The notes below the pieces were generated by a model, which made no database searches, was not told where the DNA came from, and worked only from the letters and a program-made list of their open reading frames with translations. The translations under genes and the position numbers were made by a program. Shown in pieces: positions 1 through 12,713 of a stretch of DNA of 64,000 nucleotides; position 1 is the first letter of the stretch; each line of letters begins with the position of its first letter. The stretch covers positions 578,501-642,500 of the forward strand of contig JACSYO010001618.1 of assembly GCA_016806645.1 (NCBI GenBank), in the 5' to 3' direction. Source of the stretch: Ophiodon elongatus. Lineage: Eukaryota; Chordata; Actinopteri; Perciformes; Hexagrammidae.

Positions 1-3000
1 GTGGTTACGTGCTTAAAAACATTGGCATCAATCCCTGCTCATAAGGAGTTGATTACTGTTACTGTGATCACCGTAAGTGGTTTCCACTGAACCTCATTTT
101 CTCTCTAACAGGTTGTTTATTTTCTTGTCTGCTATTCAGTTGTTAAATGTAAGAAAGTTAAGACCTTGAGAGCCGCCCAATGGAAAACCTGCTCTCCCTG
201 CAGATCCTCTGCACCGAAGTGTCACCAAGAAACATCTAATCTAAATTTATAATAGAACGAGAGCGGCAATACCTTCCTCACAATTTTCTTTATACATTCC
301 AAGACTGTTTTTGCAGCCTAAATCAAGGATTCAATTAACCGTCCTGTCTCAAGTCTGTTAACATATAAACACACAGTAATTTATTTCGAGCTTACAATTC
401 AAGAGCATACTAATTAACTCTGAGACAGACCTACCTATGAATTAAAACAACTCAAGGGAACACAACTGACAAATTAAGTAGAAAAGATTTTCAAACCACC
501 ACAGACACTGTGTAATATGTAGCTTCATAAGATTGCAGTTTGGCAATACACTGTTGGCAATTGACAAAAACAGATGATGGTGCATGTTGAAACAGCAAAG
601 GATCCACCAAAAGTGTTGCCACGAAGTCGGACGCATACTTTTGTCGAAAATATCATCGTATTGCACTTCCATAAGATTGTGGGATTTGTCAGAGGAACGT
701 TAAAGAGTTTTCATAATCGAAGCACCAGAGGCTTCTAACTTTTAGTCCCTTGTACGGTTCAAGCTTCAAAACTCAACTCCAGTTTGTAATGAAGGCTTAT
801 GCCTCATCTTTTTTTTTGGTCTCCAAGCCAAAATTAGAAAGCTTCTCCAGAGCCACAGAGACAATATCATACAACTGTTTTCACAGACTGAGTGGTACTA
901 ATCCTGACAGGGTTATGTATGGAAGCATGCAGACAGGGTTATCCACATTATTTTGGCTATATAGTGAAGATGAGAACAGACTATTTCTCACATGAATCTG
1001 AAATCGTTATGATGCAATTTGTGATTTGCATATCTGAAAATATCAGCTACGGGCTAACAGATCAAACTCTCCACTCTGCACATTAACCTTGAAGGTTTCA
1101 CTCTCAACAGTCGGTAACATTATCTTCCAAGGCATCGTTGCAAAATCTCTAATTTACAAATATATAAGTTTCCCTTTCATGTGTGAGTTGAGGCGAAGCC
1201 CTTTAAGACCCATTGGGATGGAGAGAGCTGCATCTCACTCTGTCATCCAGTTCTGCAGTTTGGAGGCAGAAACTGCAGGAGGGATTTCATTTTGCCCACA
1301 GCAACATTGCCACCACCTGGTAGCTTTGATACATGCTGCAATAAAAATGTACCTATCTTAGCTGTCTCACTGACTGCGGCCCGAACAGCTGCAAGTGAAG
1401 CAGTGACAAAGACGGGCAAATATATCGACCCTACAAAACACCTGCCACTGCCTCCACTAAGTGAGGTCATTAAGTTATTGCAGAAAAGCGATTGCAAAAT
1501 CCCACTTTTAAAAGAAAAATTGTGTTCAATAATTAATTATGGCCAATGTTTCATTCATATTCACTTTTCAATCATACAACAACTCAATGAATTGCATTTT
1601 TAACAATCAAAATTGAATTATCTCCATAGAATAACAATTCTAACAATAGTCAATTCTGTTCTCCACAAAAACTGTTAGTGATGTATAATTTAAATACGGT
1701 CTTTAACAGTCAAGAGGAATCCAGGATGCCTCCCTTAAGTGCCCTCCTATGATTTCGTATAACTTTGATCCGTGTGCCACCTAGTGAGAAGTACAAGAGA
1801 TCAGCACAGAGCGATCCAGGTTTCTCTTTCTTCCTTTGAGTCAAAGACTTTAGAAAAACAAATCTCAGGAGGGGTGCTGAACCACTGGCTGAACATAAAA
1901 GCCTTCGATGGCCCTTTGATAATATGCCTGAGGCCTCCTCTTCAACACCTAATGAAACCACTCGGAGAGGATTGTGGCTCTCACTAAAATTTCTCCACTC
2001 ACACACAGGTAATTAATTTACAGAAAAGGAGCAGCTCTCCTTTACATCAGGTGTAATGGAGTGTGTAATGGCAAAAATTGGCAAGTAACTGTCTACTCTT
2101 ACAAAAAGGTCAGGGTTCAAGAGACTGACTTCTCAAATGATTTAAATGGATTCTGTGGGTTAAAGGTTAATTAATGTTAGCATCCGTGATAAGTCTTTTA
2201 TAAAAGCTTAATTAATTTTCAGAGTAGAAGCATGTAAATGCAGCGCAGAAAGGAGTGAAATCCTTTAACAGCCATATATATAAGTTAAAGGGGAAAAAAT
2301 CCACCCCTGGATCCTTTTACATAAGTGCTTGTTGTTGTTCGGTGCACTGTAGGACTCACTTAGTTTTAATTCATCTCATTGGTGTACCCGCTTTACTGCA
2401 AACTGCCTCATCTGCTCCTTCATCAGTCAGTAACTTTAATGTTTCTCAAACTCCCTTTGATAAGAACGGGCGTGAACACATTACATCGAGCTGTGGGTAA
2501 TACGTGTAGGTGGAGAAATATAGCATAAGTGACAGTGACAGCGACAGGGAGAGACAGAAACTCGCATCGGCATTGTGTTCTTTCAAGACTATTGTTGGAG
2601 AGAAACAGATACCTTTTCCTCAGTCTGAACCAGCAGCAGATAGCTAGAACAGAAATACTGCTAGTCTGTTGTAGCTGTGCTGCAAATATCTCAATATGTC
2701 ACAGTGTCTACATTTATCCATAGGAATGAGAAATATACAGCACAAACTGGACCCAGGAAAAAATAGGTGCATTGCTAATAGCTGTTTTCAGCAGCAACCA
2801 CAAAGCATGAAAATGAGCTTCAGGAGAAACTTTGAAGATACAACTGACAGACAGCAGAGAATAAATCTCTGCATCAGCTGAGATAAGGAGAGGAAATAAG
2901 GATCCTCTCGTCTTCTCACAGAGTTGGGGTAAACACAGCTTGTTAGAGCAGACCTGTGTGAGCTCAAACATGACATTTCAAAATCCAGAGGCTGCACGCT

Positions 3001-6000
3001 GGAGTGCCTTTTCGAGAGCCGGGGCTACAAGCGGCACTGGTGACAAGGCTGCAGCCAATTAGGACTGTTTGTGAGCAAGTGTCTGTACCTGTCTTTCAGG
3101 GCAGATGAAAGTGGGTCAGAGCTGCAGCATATCTTTGTACCGGAGCACACCGGCAGGTAGCACACAACATACAAACTTCAAATGAGGCAGCTGGGGATTA
3201 AACAGCTGAACTTCAAATTTGCTTAAATATGGGGTGACGGTTCTGAATCCATTATCATTATCAACCACTTTGATGCTCAAAATTCAATTTCAGGGCAAGT
3301 TTCTAATAGTAGATGAGCCAATCTGAGTTCAGGCTGCAGGTTTTACCACTATCATTTATTAACACGTTTCTGTGCAGGTAAACAACTCTGTGAGTTCAAA
3401 GGCACATCAACTCAACATTTTAGCAAGTTAGACATTACTGTGGGGAGAAAACTGTTGCCGCCATATTTCGTGAGTTTTTTCCACTTCCCTCTCACATCAA
3501 ACGCTGGAAACTGTGTCGGAAAGGAGAGAGCTAAGCGCTGTTTAATGATGCCCAGCATGTCTCTCCAAGTACACGTCTGTGGAGGACAGCTCAGACCAAG
3601 ATGACATCAGAGTTGTGATGCAAAACCCACTTGACATAATTGCTGGTCGAATGCAGTTGTGAACCAGGACGGAGCCTCTGCCTCTGACATATAGTCTGTG
3701 TTCAAGGTCTCTGATCTCAGCTCTGTCCACAACTCACACACGAGAGGGTATAATAACATGAAAAATGTATGCTAAAAATCCATGGAGCAAGCTTTGCTGA
3801 AAAGGTCAGTTGTGTTAGAATCCATTCATTTTTCTGTGTCTCAATGTTGGTCCACAAAAGGAAAGAGATTTGAAGACGATTATGAAACCCATTTTTCACT
3901 GTTTTCTGGCATTTTACAGACCGACTTAGAGAATGATTAAGAGGAGGCAACACAGGCAACTGTATCTGAATCTGTATCTGAACTAATAGATATCACCATG
4001 AAATGTCCCTAGTTGATTAGTTACATTAAGACAATTATCTTTTGTACAACAAGTCTTCTAAAATTGTATGTTTAAATATGCAAATGATGCATTATCTAAT
4101 GCTAATTTCTGTTTTAGAGAAATCTACAGACACAAATTAACAAAGTGTAACAAAAATAAACACATAAATGTATATATTTCTTTCCACTAGTCTGAAAAAA
4201 ACGAATGAAATAATCATTAGTTGCAGTGTTTAATAAATGTATTTGATATAGTGATAAATAAAAATTGAAGCAATTCCTCTGTTGACTCGATTTTATGTTA
4301 ATGTATTTGTTTCCTGCGCTTAATTTTATTGCACTGATGCACAGGCCATTTGGTAACAGATGACGCCTGGTTAATTATTTTATGTAGAAACCAAAAATTC
4401 ACTTATCAAGTTGTTAATTGACATACCTAATTACTAAAACATTCACTTTACACGAAATGTTTACCTTATTTTTTACCCCAATATGTAAAGCCTTACTCCA
4501 CTAGTAATATTTATCATTATTTTCTCAGTGTGGCCTGTATAGACTGGCTTTGTTTGCATAATATGTAAAAACTAAAGTCAAATTAGCCAGTGCTGTGGCT
4601 TTCCTGTATTTCATATTCCCCGTAATGAGGGAGGTATCTTTTTTTGCACTATAGTGTGTGTTCAGATTGGTAAGTAGAGGATATTTTTATCCTGCTAATG
4701 TATTCTGGTGGCTAAAAGAGCAAAGGTGAAGAATGTGGAGCAGTGATGCTGTGCCCAACAGGTGCTGCAATGCCTTAACAGATTATAATGAGAATGGTCT
4801 GTCATTCACACAGTGATTCTGAATGCTTTGCAGGAAGCAAGAGGCAATCAATAAGCTTAAAGAAGCATCCTCACAGCACTGCAGACTTATGTAGAATTCA
4901 CAAGAGACATTTATAAGAGCATTAAATGTTTGACATTGGACCTCAGTGAGGCGTTGCCTCTGGTGAGTTTGGTGTCAGTAACAAATCCTCAAACAAAAAC
5001 CAGCAGCTAATGTAATGTAATATGACAAACTATTCCGCATTAAGACGGGCTTGAGTACAAAGCAGGCATTGAGCCTGATAACACTGTGGTGGTTGGCTGG
5101 TTGCCACACACACATGGACACATCTGCAGATGTAGAAAAACTCATTTCACAACGTTCTTGTGAACTCGTTCCTACAGAATGATGGAGTCTCTACAGGGTT
5201 TCTTCAATGAGCCTTTTCTTATGAAGAGTTGTTTATCAAGAGCTTCGGTTCATTCAATGCCCTTTGTGATGGAGCAACTTGAATTAATCCAACCCCTGTC
5301 TAACATGCACACTCTGAGCACATCTTAAGAAACTCTCGGAATTAACTATATTCCTCCCTTTGTGGTATATATTGGTAGCATGTACAGTCAAGCTACTCAC
5401 TCTGCAAGCATATCTGATTTATAGTGCGTAGGTTCAATCGTAGCTCTTCTCATTAGCTTTTACACTGTCAAAACATCACTGAACTTTATGTGCTTAAGCA
5501 AAACGTGTGCTTCTCTATCTTCGCTGTAATTCATAGAAATAACCCGTAAGAACCTTTTTTTCTGTATTTCTATTTTTAATGGAAACAAATGGCCCCATTT
5601 GAACAAAAAGATGAACGCTTCCATACTTTCTGGTCACACGCAGCCAGTTAATCCAACTGAAAGTCTCGATCTCTCATTGTAACATTGACGTGCACACAGT
5701 GTGCACCGTCACTCCCATCCGTGCACGGTGTGCACTGCATGTTAAGGAGAAGCACCCGGGAGAATAGGCTATATTTCATCACCACAGGAGCGCTCGCACT
5801 AACTATTGATGCAAATTTATACAGAGCACGGCAGATTCTTTCTTTCTACTTCCTGCATCATAGTGCTGTAGTGCAGTGAGGGATGAGAAGAGGGATGTCT
5901 GATGGAATAGGATAGTATTTACAGTCACGCTGAGCTGTACAACAAAGATTTAGCATTTTTCAGCTCAGGTAGCTCATGTTAGCTGCAGCAAGATGACAGT

Positions 6001-6093
6001 TTTGCAGATTAGACTTTGAAATAAATTTTCTATAAATGTAAGTTCTCAATAACTTTTCAATTTATGTTGACTGTTATCTTGTCCCAAACCTTT
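1..6093. other. Noncoding, AT-rich; no gene seen
   Basis: No exon-like open frame with good splice signals stands out on either strand. The short frames present lack recognisable motifs. A near-palindromic cluster of GTGCAC motifs lies at 5690-5735. If the kazrin gene lies downstream of prdm2 as in mammals, this could be intron or intergenic DNA; that is inference. Confidence 0.5.
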
Positions 6094-6170
6094 GCCCTCT
6101 GCCCTCTATCCTCTACCCTCTGCCCTCTGCCCTCTGCCCTCTAGTACTCCTCCTCCTCCTCCTCCTCCTG
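6094..6170. repeat. Heptamer minisatellite followed by a CTC/TCC run
   Basis: Seven tandem copies of a 7-bp unit (GCCCTCT with two variant copies) occupy 6094-6142. They are followed almost directly by a trinucleotide run (TCC/CTC, about eight units) to 6170. The whole tract is pyrimidine-only on the plus strand apart from a few bases. Confidence 0.9.
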
Positions 6171-7329
6171 TCTCCATCTGTGGTGTATTGTAGAAGATGA
6201 ACACTGGTGTTTGGGGAAACAGCTCAGCATGCGTCTGCAGAGGGAACAGAGAGTCTGAACAGTGTAACTAAAAGGTTTATGGCGGGCACAGAGAGAAAAA
6301 GAGGCCAGCAGTACTGGGCACGGAGAGGCAGATATGCAGAGTCAGCAAACACTCAGGTGGATGGTTCAATGATGCAGAAAACGCAGTGGGGACATTAACA
6401 GCACACTGAAAGCTGCTCCCAAGGTGTATGATTTCATTAAGAACATCTTTCATCGGGGCAGCCAGAGTGTCAACCTTATTGAGATAAGAAAGTGTGTTCG
6501 TACCGTGGTAGGAAAGTTGAACATTCACTCAAACTAACACCACCATTTACACAATTTACACAATTACACAAACTCCACAAATACACACTCGTAATCATAC
6601 AGACGCCAAGACGAGCAGGATTAACCCCCCCGTGAAAACTGCTGTTGTTCATACCTTTAAAACTCTCCCAGCAGCTCGGTGGTGTACACAGCAGATCGAG
6701 CAGTGACAAATTTAGCTGCTTTAAAGTGGTGGAGATGAGTGACTATTAAATCCGAGAGATGTGTTCACTGAGCGCACAGTATTCAGCTTATGAGCATCGA
6801 CTTAGAATTTTGCAATAAACTCACTTTTCTATGAGTGTGTGTGTGTGTCAGAGAGAGATAAAGAAAGAAAGAGTGGGAGATTAGGAGAAAAGGGAGGCAC
6901 AACAGTTCAAAGTGCGAGAAATTACTACAATACTTTGAAACAATGCAGCAACGTAAGAAATGTCTTAGAAAGCGAAGAACTTTGTCTTCAATAAATCCAG
7001 GAGCTATAATAAAACCCTTTGTGTTTGGTGGTGGGCTGCAGAAACAAATTGCCTTTTGTGGAACAGGGAAGGATCCAGTAACCGTCAGGTCAGAATTTGT
7101 TTTGCAAAAGAAAGTGAAGCATTGTGTCTTGCATATATAAATACAGTGAGACTGAGAGTCCATTCTTCTTCGTCTTCAAAGCAGTAGTTGAAACCAGAAA
7201 ACAGTAAGCATTCCCCGTGCATATATATAGAGCCTACATGTTATTGAGAGCGCATCATTTATTTACCTACATTTTTATAATTAAAGAAAAAAAGGGAATT
7301 GTCATTGCATGTAATTCATAATGTCTGAT

Positions 7330-7680
7330 GAATCTTTGTCATAATATGGCAATGTTGGTCCAAACCGAAACATCTCAAAAACTAAAAGGATAAATAGATT
7401 GACGTGAAATTCTGTACAAACAAAAAACCTGCCAAACTAATATCATTCCCATTAGCCTCAGCTGTACTTTGTGTTTAGTGCTAAATGTTAGCATGCTAAC
7501 AATTTAGAGTAAGATGGTGAAAATAGGTAAATATCATAACTGCTAAACATCAGCACGTTAGGACTGTCATTGAAAGCATGTTAGCATGCTGACATTAGCA
7601 TTTAACTCAAAGCACCACTGTGTCTAAGTTCAGCCTCACAGAGCTGCTGGCATGGCTTAAGAACAATGGCTTCTTGACGT
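7330..7680. repeat. Interspersed repeat of percomorph type (TTAGCATGCTAAC family)
   Basis: The stretch contains the phrases TTAGCATGCTAAC, CTGCTAAACATCAGCA, GCATGTTAGCATGCTGAC and CTCACAGAGCTGCTGGCATGG in the order I know from a repeat common in percomorph fish introns and UTRs. No coding potential is seen. Family identity is from memory of the motif order, not from a search; the boundaries are approximate. Confidence 0.65.
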
Positions 7681-10600
7681 CTCCTGTCAACCCGGTTTCA
7701 CATTCATCATCTGTGCCGCGTGGGTGCAAAGCTATAAATTAGGGGCGTCCCCATGGCCTTGTGGTCCCAATGAAATCCTTACGCCCCTGCTTTGATTCCA
7801 GCTAAGGACGACCTTCCCTATGTGTGTTGGTCATTTCTACTGGCTAATTAAATACCAAACTTGAACAACAAATTACAAAATGCGAGAAAATAACACATGT
7901 GTTCGTAACAAAGTTCCTTCTCTGTAGTCTTCCCTTCACACTGTGTTGGATTTTGCATACCATAACACCCTCAGTCAGAGTGTGTTAGGAGGTCCAACAT
8001 GCAGCACATGCTGTATCATACTACTCTAGCCAAATACCTGTCTTGTCATGCTCTCAGTAACTGCTCAGCAGTTCATGAAGCGCAACATCCCCTTAATACA
8101 GCATCTACAGTCAGTGAGGAGACTAGTGTCACTCAAGGAGAAGATGTTGATCTCCAGTCAAAGATCAGGCACGTCGATTCTGAGAGAAAACACCAAACTA
8201 ATGCAGTCAACTCCCAACGGTTTATTGATCACCCCCAAGGCAAAGTCTGCTAATGAAGATACATGTGGTCCCCTGCCATCAACAACTAGAGGAGCGAATG
8301 TACCTAAATGCATGTAATTATAACTCAATCAAATATACTCACTGCTGAACATTGATTTCACCAAAACATTATTTCCCTTGAACTGAACACATATATTTAC
8401 AGCAGCTTATGTAGATGTAGATTCATGGAATATGTCTGACTGGCCTTAGACTGTCGCTGTGAATCATGATGCACTGACTGACAGACAAGCGAGGTCCGCC
8501 ACTCTCAACTCGACTAGGGTTCTTAAATCCACTATGGGGATTAGAAGAGAGAAGTAAATCTAAATTAGGCCTGTATCTACTCTGGTGGAGTGATTTTCGG
8601 TGCTGCTGGGGATACCCAGGGACCATATGATCAATAATTTAAGTCAGCATAAGCCATTGTGAGGGACGTATTAGGCCAATTCAGCACTGGTCACAGATAT
8701 TATTTGTATATTTGATATATCTGATTGGGCTTTTCCCAAGAGAAGCAAAGTTCTTTGTGTCTGGCAAAAATGATGTTAGCTGTTCTGGGATTAGATTCAG
8801 TACACACCTGCACTGAAACTGACTCAATTAAAGAAGCCATTTAAAGAGACTCTCTCTCTCTCTGAATTATATTACTATTGGGTTCGATGGCCAGCAGCCC
8901 GGGAGTCTAATAGGAACGAGAACGTTGGCCATAAGCCAGCACCTTGACCTCCCTGAGCCGAGACATGAGGATGGCTCTACAGCAGAGGGAGAATGAAGAT
9001 ATTCAGAGTTATAGGCCTCTGTGGACCTCCTGGACTACCCTGCAGACAAACTTACACCGTGCCGATCCTCACATCACTTTGGCTCAGTGGAGCAGAAAGG
9101 TGACTGAAACCGCTGCACTGTCAGGGCACGGTCATTTGGGCTAGAAGGAGCCGAGTCTGAGCGTGCAGGGATTTGTGCAAACGCAGTGATGGTGCACATG
9201 AGGCTTTTTTCCTTGTAGCTGTTAACCATTACGAACATTTTGTTGCTGCCAAGAGAAGGGCAAGAAGTAGGACAAAGTCTTGGTAAAACTAACAGCAAAG
9301 ATAAAGAGGAGCGAATTCAACCAGCGATGAGGAGGCAACACAAAGAAAGTCAAGAGGCAGTGAATAATGCATGTTGTTCTCAGAAACAGCGTTTTCACTT
9401 GCCGGTTGCCCGGAGCAAAATTATAGTAGTGACAAAGATGCACAAATGAAAAGATTCTGTTTGGACAAGAGGACACTCTTGCTATTGTTTTGCTTAATAT
9501 ATGTAGTCCATGTGAGCATTAGTCTAAGCACTTGTACTTCTCTGCACAAAGGGAGTACGTTTTATCTCTGAATGGTTGCAAATTCTGGAACGCATCTATA
9601 CAGCAGCAATTGTGTACGAACTAACAGCTCTTGTTTTTCTCATCATAACTTCACTTTCTCACAAAGATTGCTATTTCTTTTCTGCAAAAAAGATGTCAGT
9701 CACTTAGAATAAAACCCAATTTCAGCTCCATACATCAACATTCATCAATACACCCAACAGCAGCCTAACTGGAGCTGTGATTTGCATATCTGTTAGATTT
9801 GTCCCTCTTGCTTGTGAATTCATTCTGACAACTAACCCGGCCATTGTGGCCCAATCAAACAGAATTTGCACGAGGCAGATCGCGTATACATATATCACAT
9901 CCCACTTTCATGTGGCTTTTGATGATGAAATAGACACAACGGGCTGAATGAAAAACAGATACAGCATTTTTCGAAATCAGTTGTGTGTTTACGTTTGTTG
10001 AGAGGAGTAACAGAATCTAGGTTTTACTTCATCAGTAACCATCTGTGGTACCAAACCTGGGGATTGATAGATAAATATGAGGGGGTCGTGAGATGATTAA
10101 TAAGCACACCACATCTCTAAAACAGCTTAAACAAAGACTGAACATGATAACTCTCATGAAGGGAGGGCTTTTGTATCAGACGGTATTAGTTTTAGCTAGG
10201 TGTCCCTTATAAATTGGCAACTGAGTGTAAACTGTATTTTACAGTTGTAGTGTCTCTTTAAGCTGCTCATAATCTAATTATTCCCCAGTGTACTTTGATA
10301 CATTTTCACATTTCTAAAACTTTCACGCTTTTATTTTGAAGGCTAGACTGTCTCCACTGTCAGCCGTAATGTGATGTGATACGAATCTTCAGCACTGCCA
10401 CACCCTCTTCTTGTTTTACTTCCCTTTTATACTGTGGTGCCCTCCAGATAATCTGACCTGAGTCACACATACAGCACAGTGCTGTGAAAAAGGCATGCAT
10501 GGCATTTAACGTAGGCCCAGTGCATGTGAAAAATTCAGTATGCATTTAAGTACTTACAGCGTGCGTTGACTTTTTCAGTGTTTGTGTACATATCATTTGC

Positions 10601-12266
10601 ACATAAATCATGAGAGGGTCACCCTCTCTGCTCGCCATAAAAAACATCAAACCAGAGTGAAACCCAGCAGAGCAGTGCTACACCAAAACCACTAGTACAG
10701 ATGTTTCCAGTATTCTGCCTTTATGAAGCAGAATATTCATCAGGCCCGTATCCCTTTAACAGTAATAAGGCCTTATCAACACAGCATTAAGCCCACAGAT
10801 ACATTCAAACAAAGTGCATTATTTATAAAACGGGTGCTCTTGTGCAAATAGGGGGTGAACAACATCAGCAAAGACAACCACAATCTACTGCACCAGATTT
10901 TCATGTTTATCTTCTCAAATACCTCCACGTATCAAACAGGCGAAATAAATCCCAACAGATTAAACCCTGCAACACAGGCCATTAAGAAACATGCGTTAAG
11001 GAGCATAAATTTTCCAGCTGCCGTGTTTCCATTATTAGCGACACAAAGTGCTGTCTTAGCTGTGTTGTTGTTAATGACACTCACTTTGAAACTCCACTCA
11101 GACACTTCTATCTCTCCAGGTAGTGATGAAGGGAAACACGGGAATTTAAAACTGATGTGGCAAAGGCAATGTATGGGATGCAGCTCTAAAGGCAGTTTTA
11201 TTTTGATGTCTGCCCTGGGCTCTCCTCATTATCTATCATAACACTACGTGAAGAATCACTTTACATTTATGGCCGAGTGGAGGCATCAAAGGCACTGGCT
11301 AAGTTCTCACAGCACGACTCCATAAGGAGAGATACCAGGCCAGATAAGGGAGGATACAGCAGACACTTTCATTCTGGAGGCAAGTCAATCTCCGCTCTTT
11401 CTTCCTCCCAGAGGAAATATGTATTCTGACCATGTGAATTACATAATAAGATATCACTTGAAGTATGCTATATTTGCAGTGCTCCAAGGTTGTGTTCAAT
11501 GTTCCTGTGCCCCTGAAAATCTTGATAGATTCAGTTTTCAATAATTCACCTATCAGTCTAAGCTCTGAGAGCATCTGTGATAGTGGCTCAGCCTGTCAGA
11601 TTCAACCTCACTAATACTGTGCACCTACATTATTGGTTTTACACCTGAGAGTAAGACATATCCAGATCGGCTGCTGTGGCATGCAGAAATGTTCTTTATT
11701 AACTACCTGCTCTGTTAACAAAACACTAACTAATCCACAAAACAGCCTTTTCCTGATTTATCTTCAAATCCCCATAAAGTGCCCCCTAAAATGCGACCCC
11801 CAGCACAGCTGAGCCACAGCCCCGAGTTCAACCTGTATATTGTCTGAAAAATACAGGCTTTTGTAGGTCCCTTCTTGAAATAAAATAGTACACAAGTTGT
11901 ATCCAACCTGCCTAACGGCAACTTGCTGAGCTAACAGAAACATCAACCGCAATCTAAGTGATTCTTTTTTTCTTGCCCTTTACATAAGCACGCTCATCTC
12001 TGACATTCGTCCCAAAAATAACCTAGTTTTTATTTTTTTCGCCCCAAAAAACTCCATGCTCAGTCACAGCAGCAGCCCGGGGAGATTTAAGCCACGATGC
12101 TGTCATCTTTTGTACCTCAAACCTCTAGGCATCAGCTAAATTGAAATGGCAATCAGATTGAGGAAGGGATCGGGAAGAAACGCAGATGGTGGAGATCAGT
12201 TATGCTGACATGAGGGACATGCAGCTTGCTAATGATTTGTCAGTAGGTCTAATTGTGGCTACTCAC
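7681..12266. other. Noncoding; no gene seen
   Basis: No supported exon, RNA gene or intact mobile element was found. The longest open frames (such as 10855-11241) lack splice context and family motifs. Confidence 0.45.
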
Positions 12267-12362
12267 TGGCTTGCATGAGCTGTCCCTGGCGTCCAAACAC
12301 CTGGGAGAAGGTGGCATGGCTGCAGGTGAGGGTGTCCTCCATGGCTGTCCCACTGGCACAAG
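12267..12362 (-). CDS. Isolated exon candidate, possible first coding exon of the gene downstream of prdm2
   Basis: On the minus strand a strong pyrimidine tract ending in CTCCTCAG abuts a 96-bp segment that ends at a GTGAGT donor. Inside it an ATG at 12342 sits in an optimal context (GCCATGG). It opens a 25-codon peptide starting MEDTLTCSHATFSQVFGRQG and continuing to a split codon. All three frames are open, so the frame is not proven. In mammals kazrin (KAZN) lies downstream of PRDM2 on the same strand, which is the orientation here, but I do not recognise the peptide as kazrin. It may be an alternative 5' exon, an exon of another gene, or a chance splice-site pair. Confidence 0.35.
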
Positions 12363-12548
12363 CTGAGGAGAAAGAGAGAGGAGGGGGATGAGGGAAGGTC
12401 AGCAACACTGCGTCACATCAAGATAGAAAAGTGGAGAGAGGCAAGAAGAGAAAAAAGAAGAATGAGAAAAAGCCATGTTGGGGGGTAGGGGGTCCTTGCC
12501 TTCAGTTGTAGAAGCTGGTGTGTTATCTCTGGCGATGACTGCTCGCCT

Positions 12549-12592
12549 CTGGACCCGTCCTGCTGCTGTTGCTGCTGTTGCTGCTGCTGAGG
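12549..12592. repeat. Imperfect CTG/CAG trinucleotide repeat
   Basis: CTG units interrupted by GTT lie upstream (in minus orientation) of the 12267-12362 exon candidate. No gene reading frame is supported through it. Confidence 0.85.
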
Positions 12593-12666
12593 AGCGAAGT
12601 ACAGCCCCTCGCTGCTCACACCAATATGAGCGGAATTGCTCGCCGCACAGATAATGGAAGGGGGTG

Positions 12667-12668
12667 TG

Positions 12669-12712
<44 letters not shown>

Positions 12713-12713
12713 C
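12667..12713. repeat. TGCC tetranucleotide microsatellite
   Basis: About eleven perfect TGCC units run in succession. The run creates artificial open frames of AGRQ/GRQA repeats on the minus strand, which I do not regard as protein. Confidence 0.95.
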
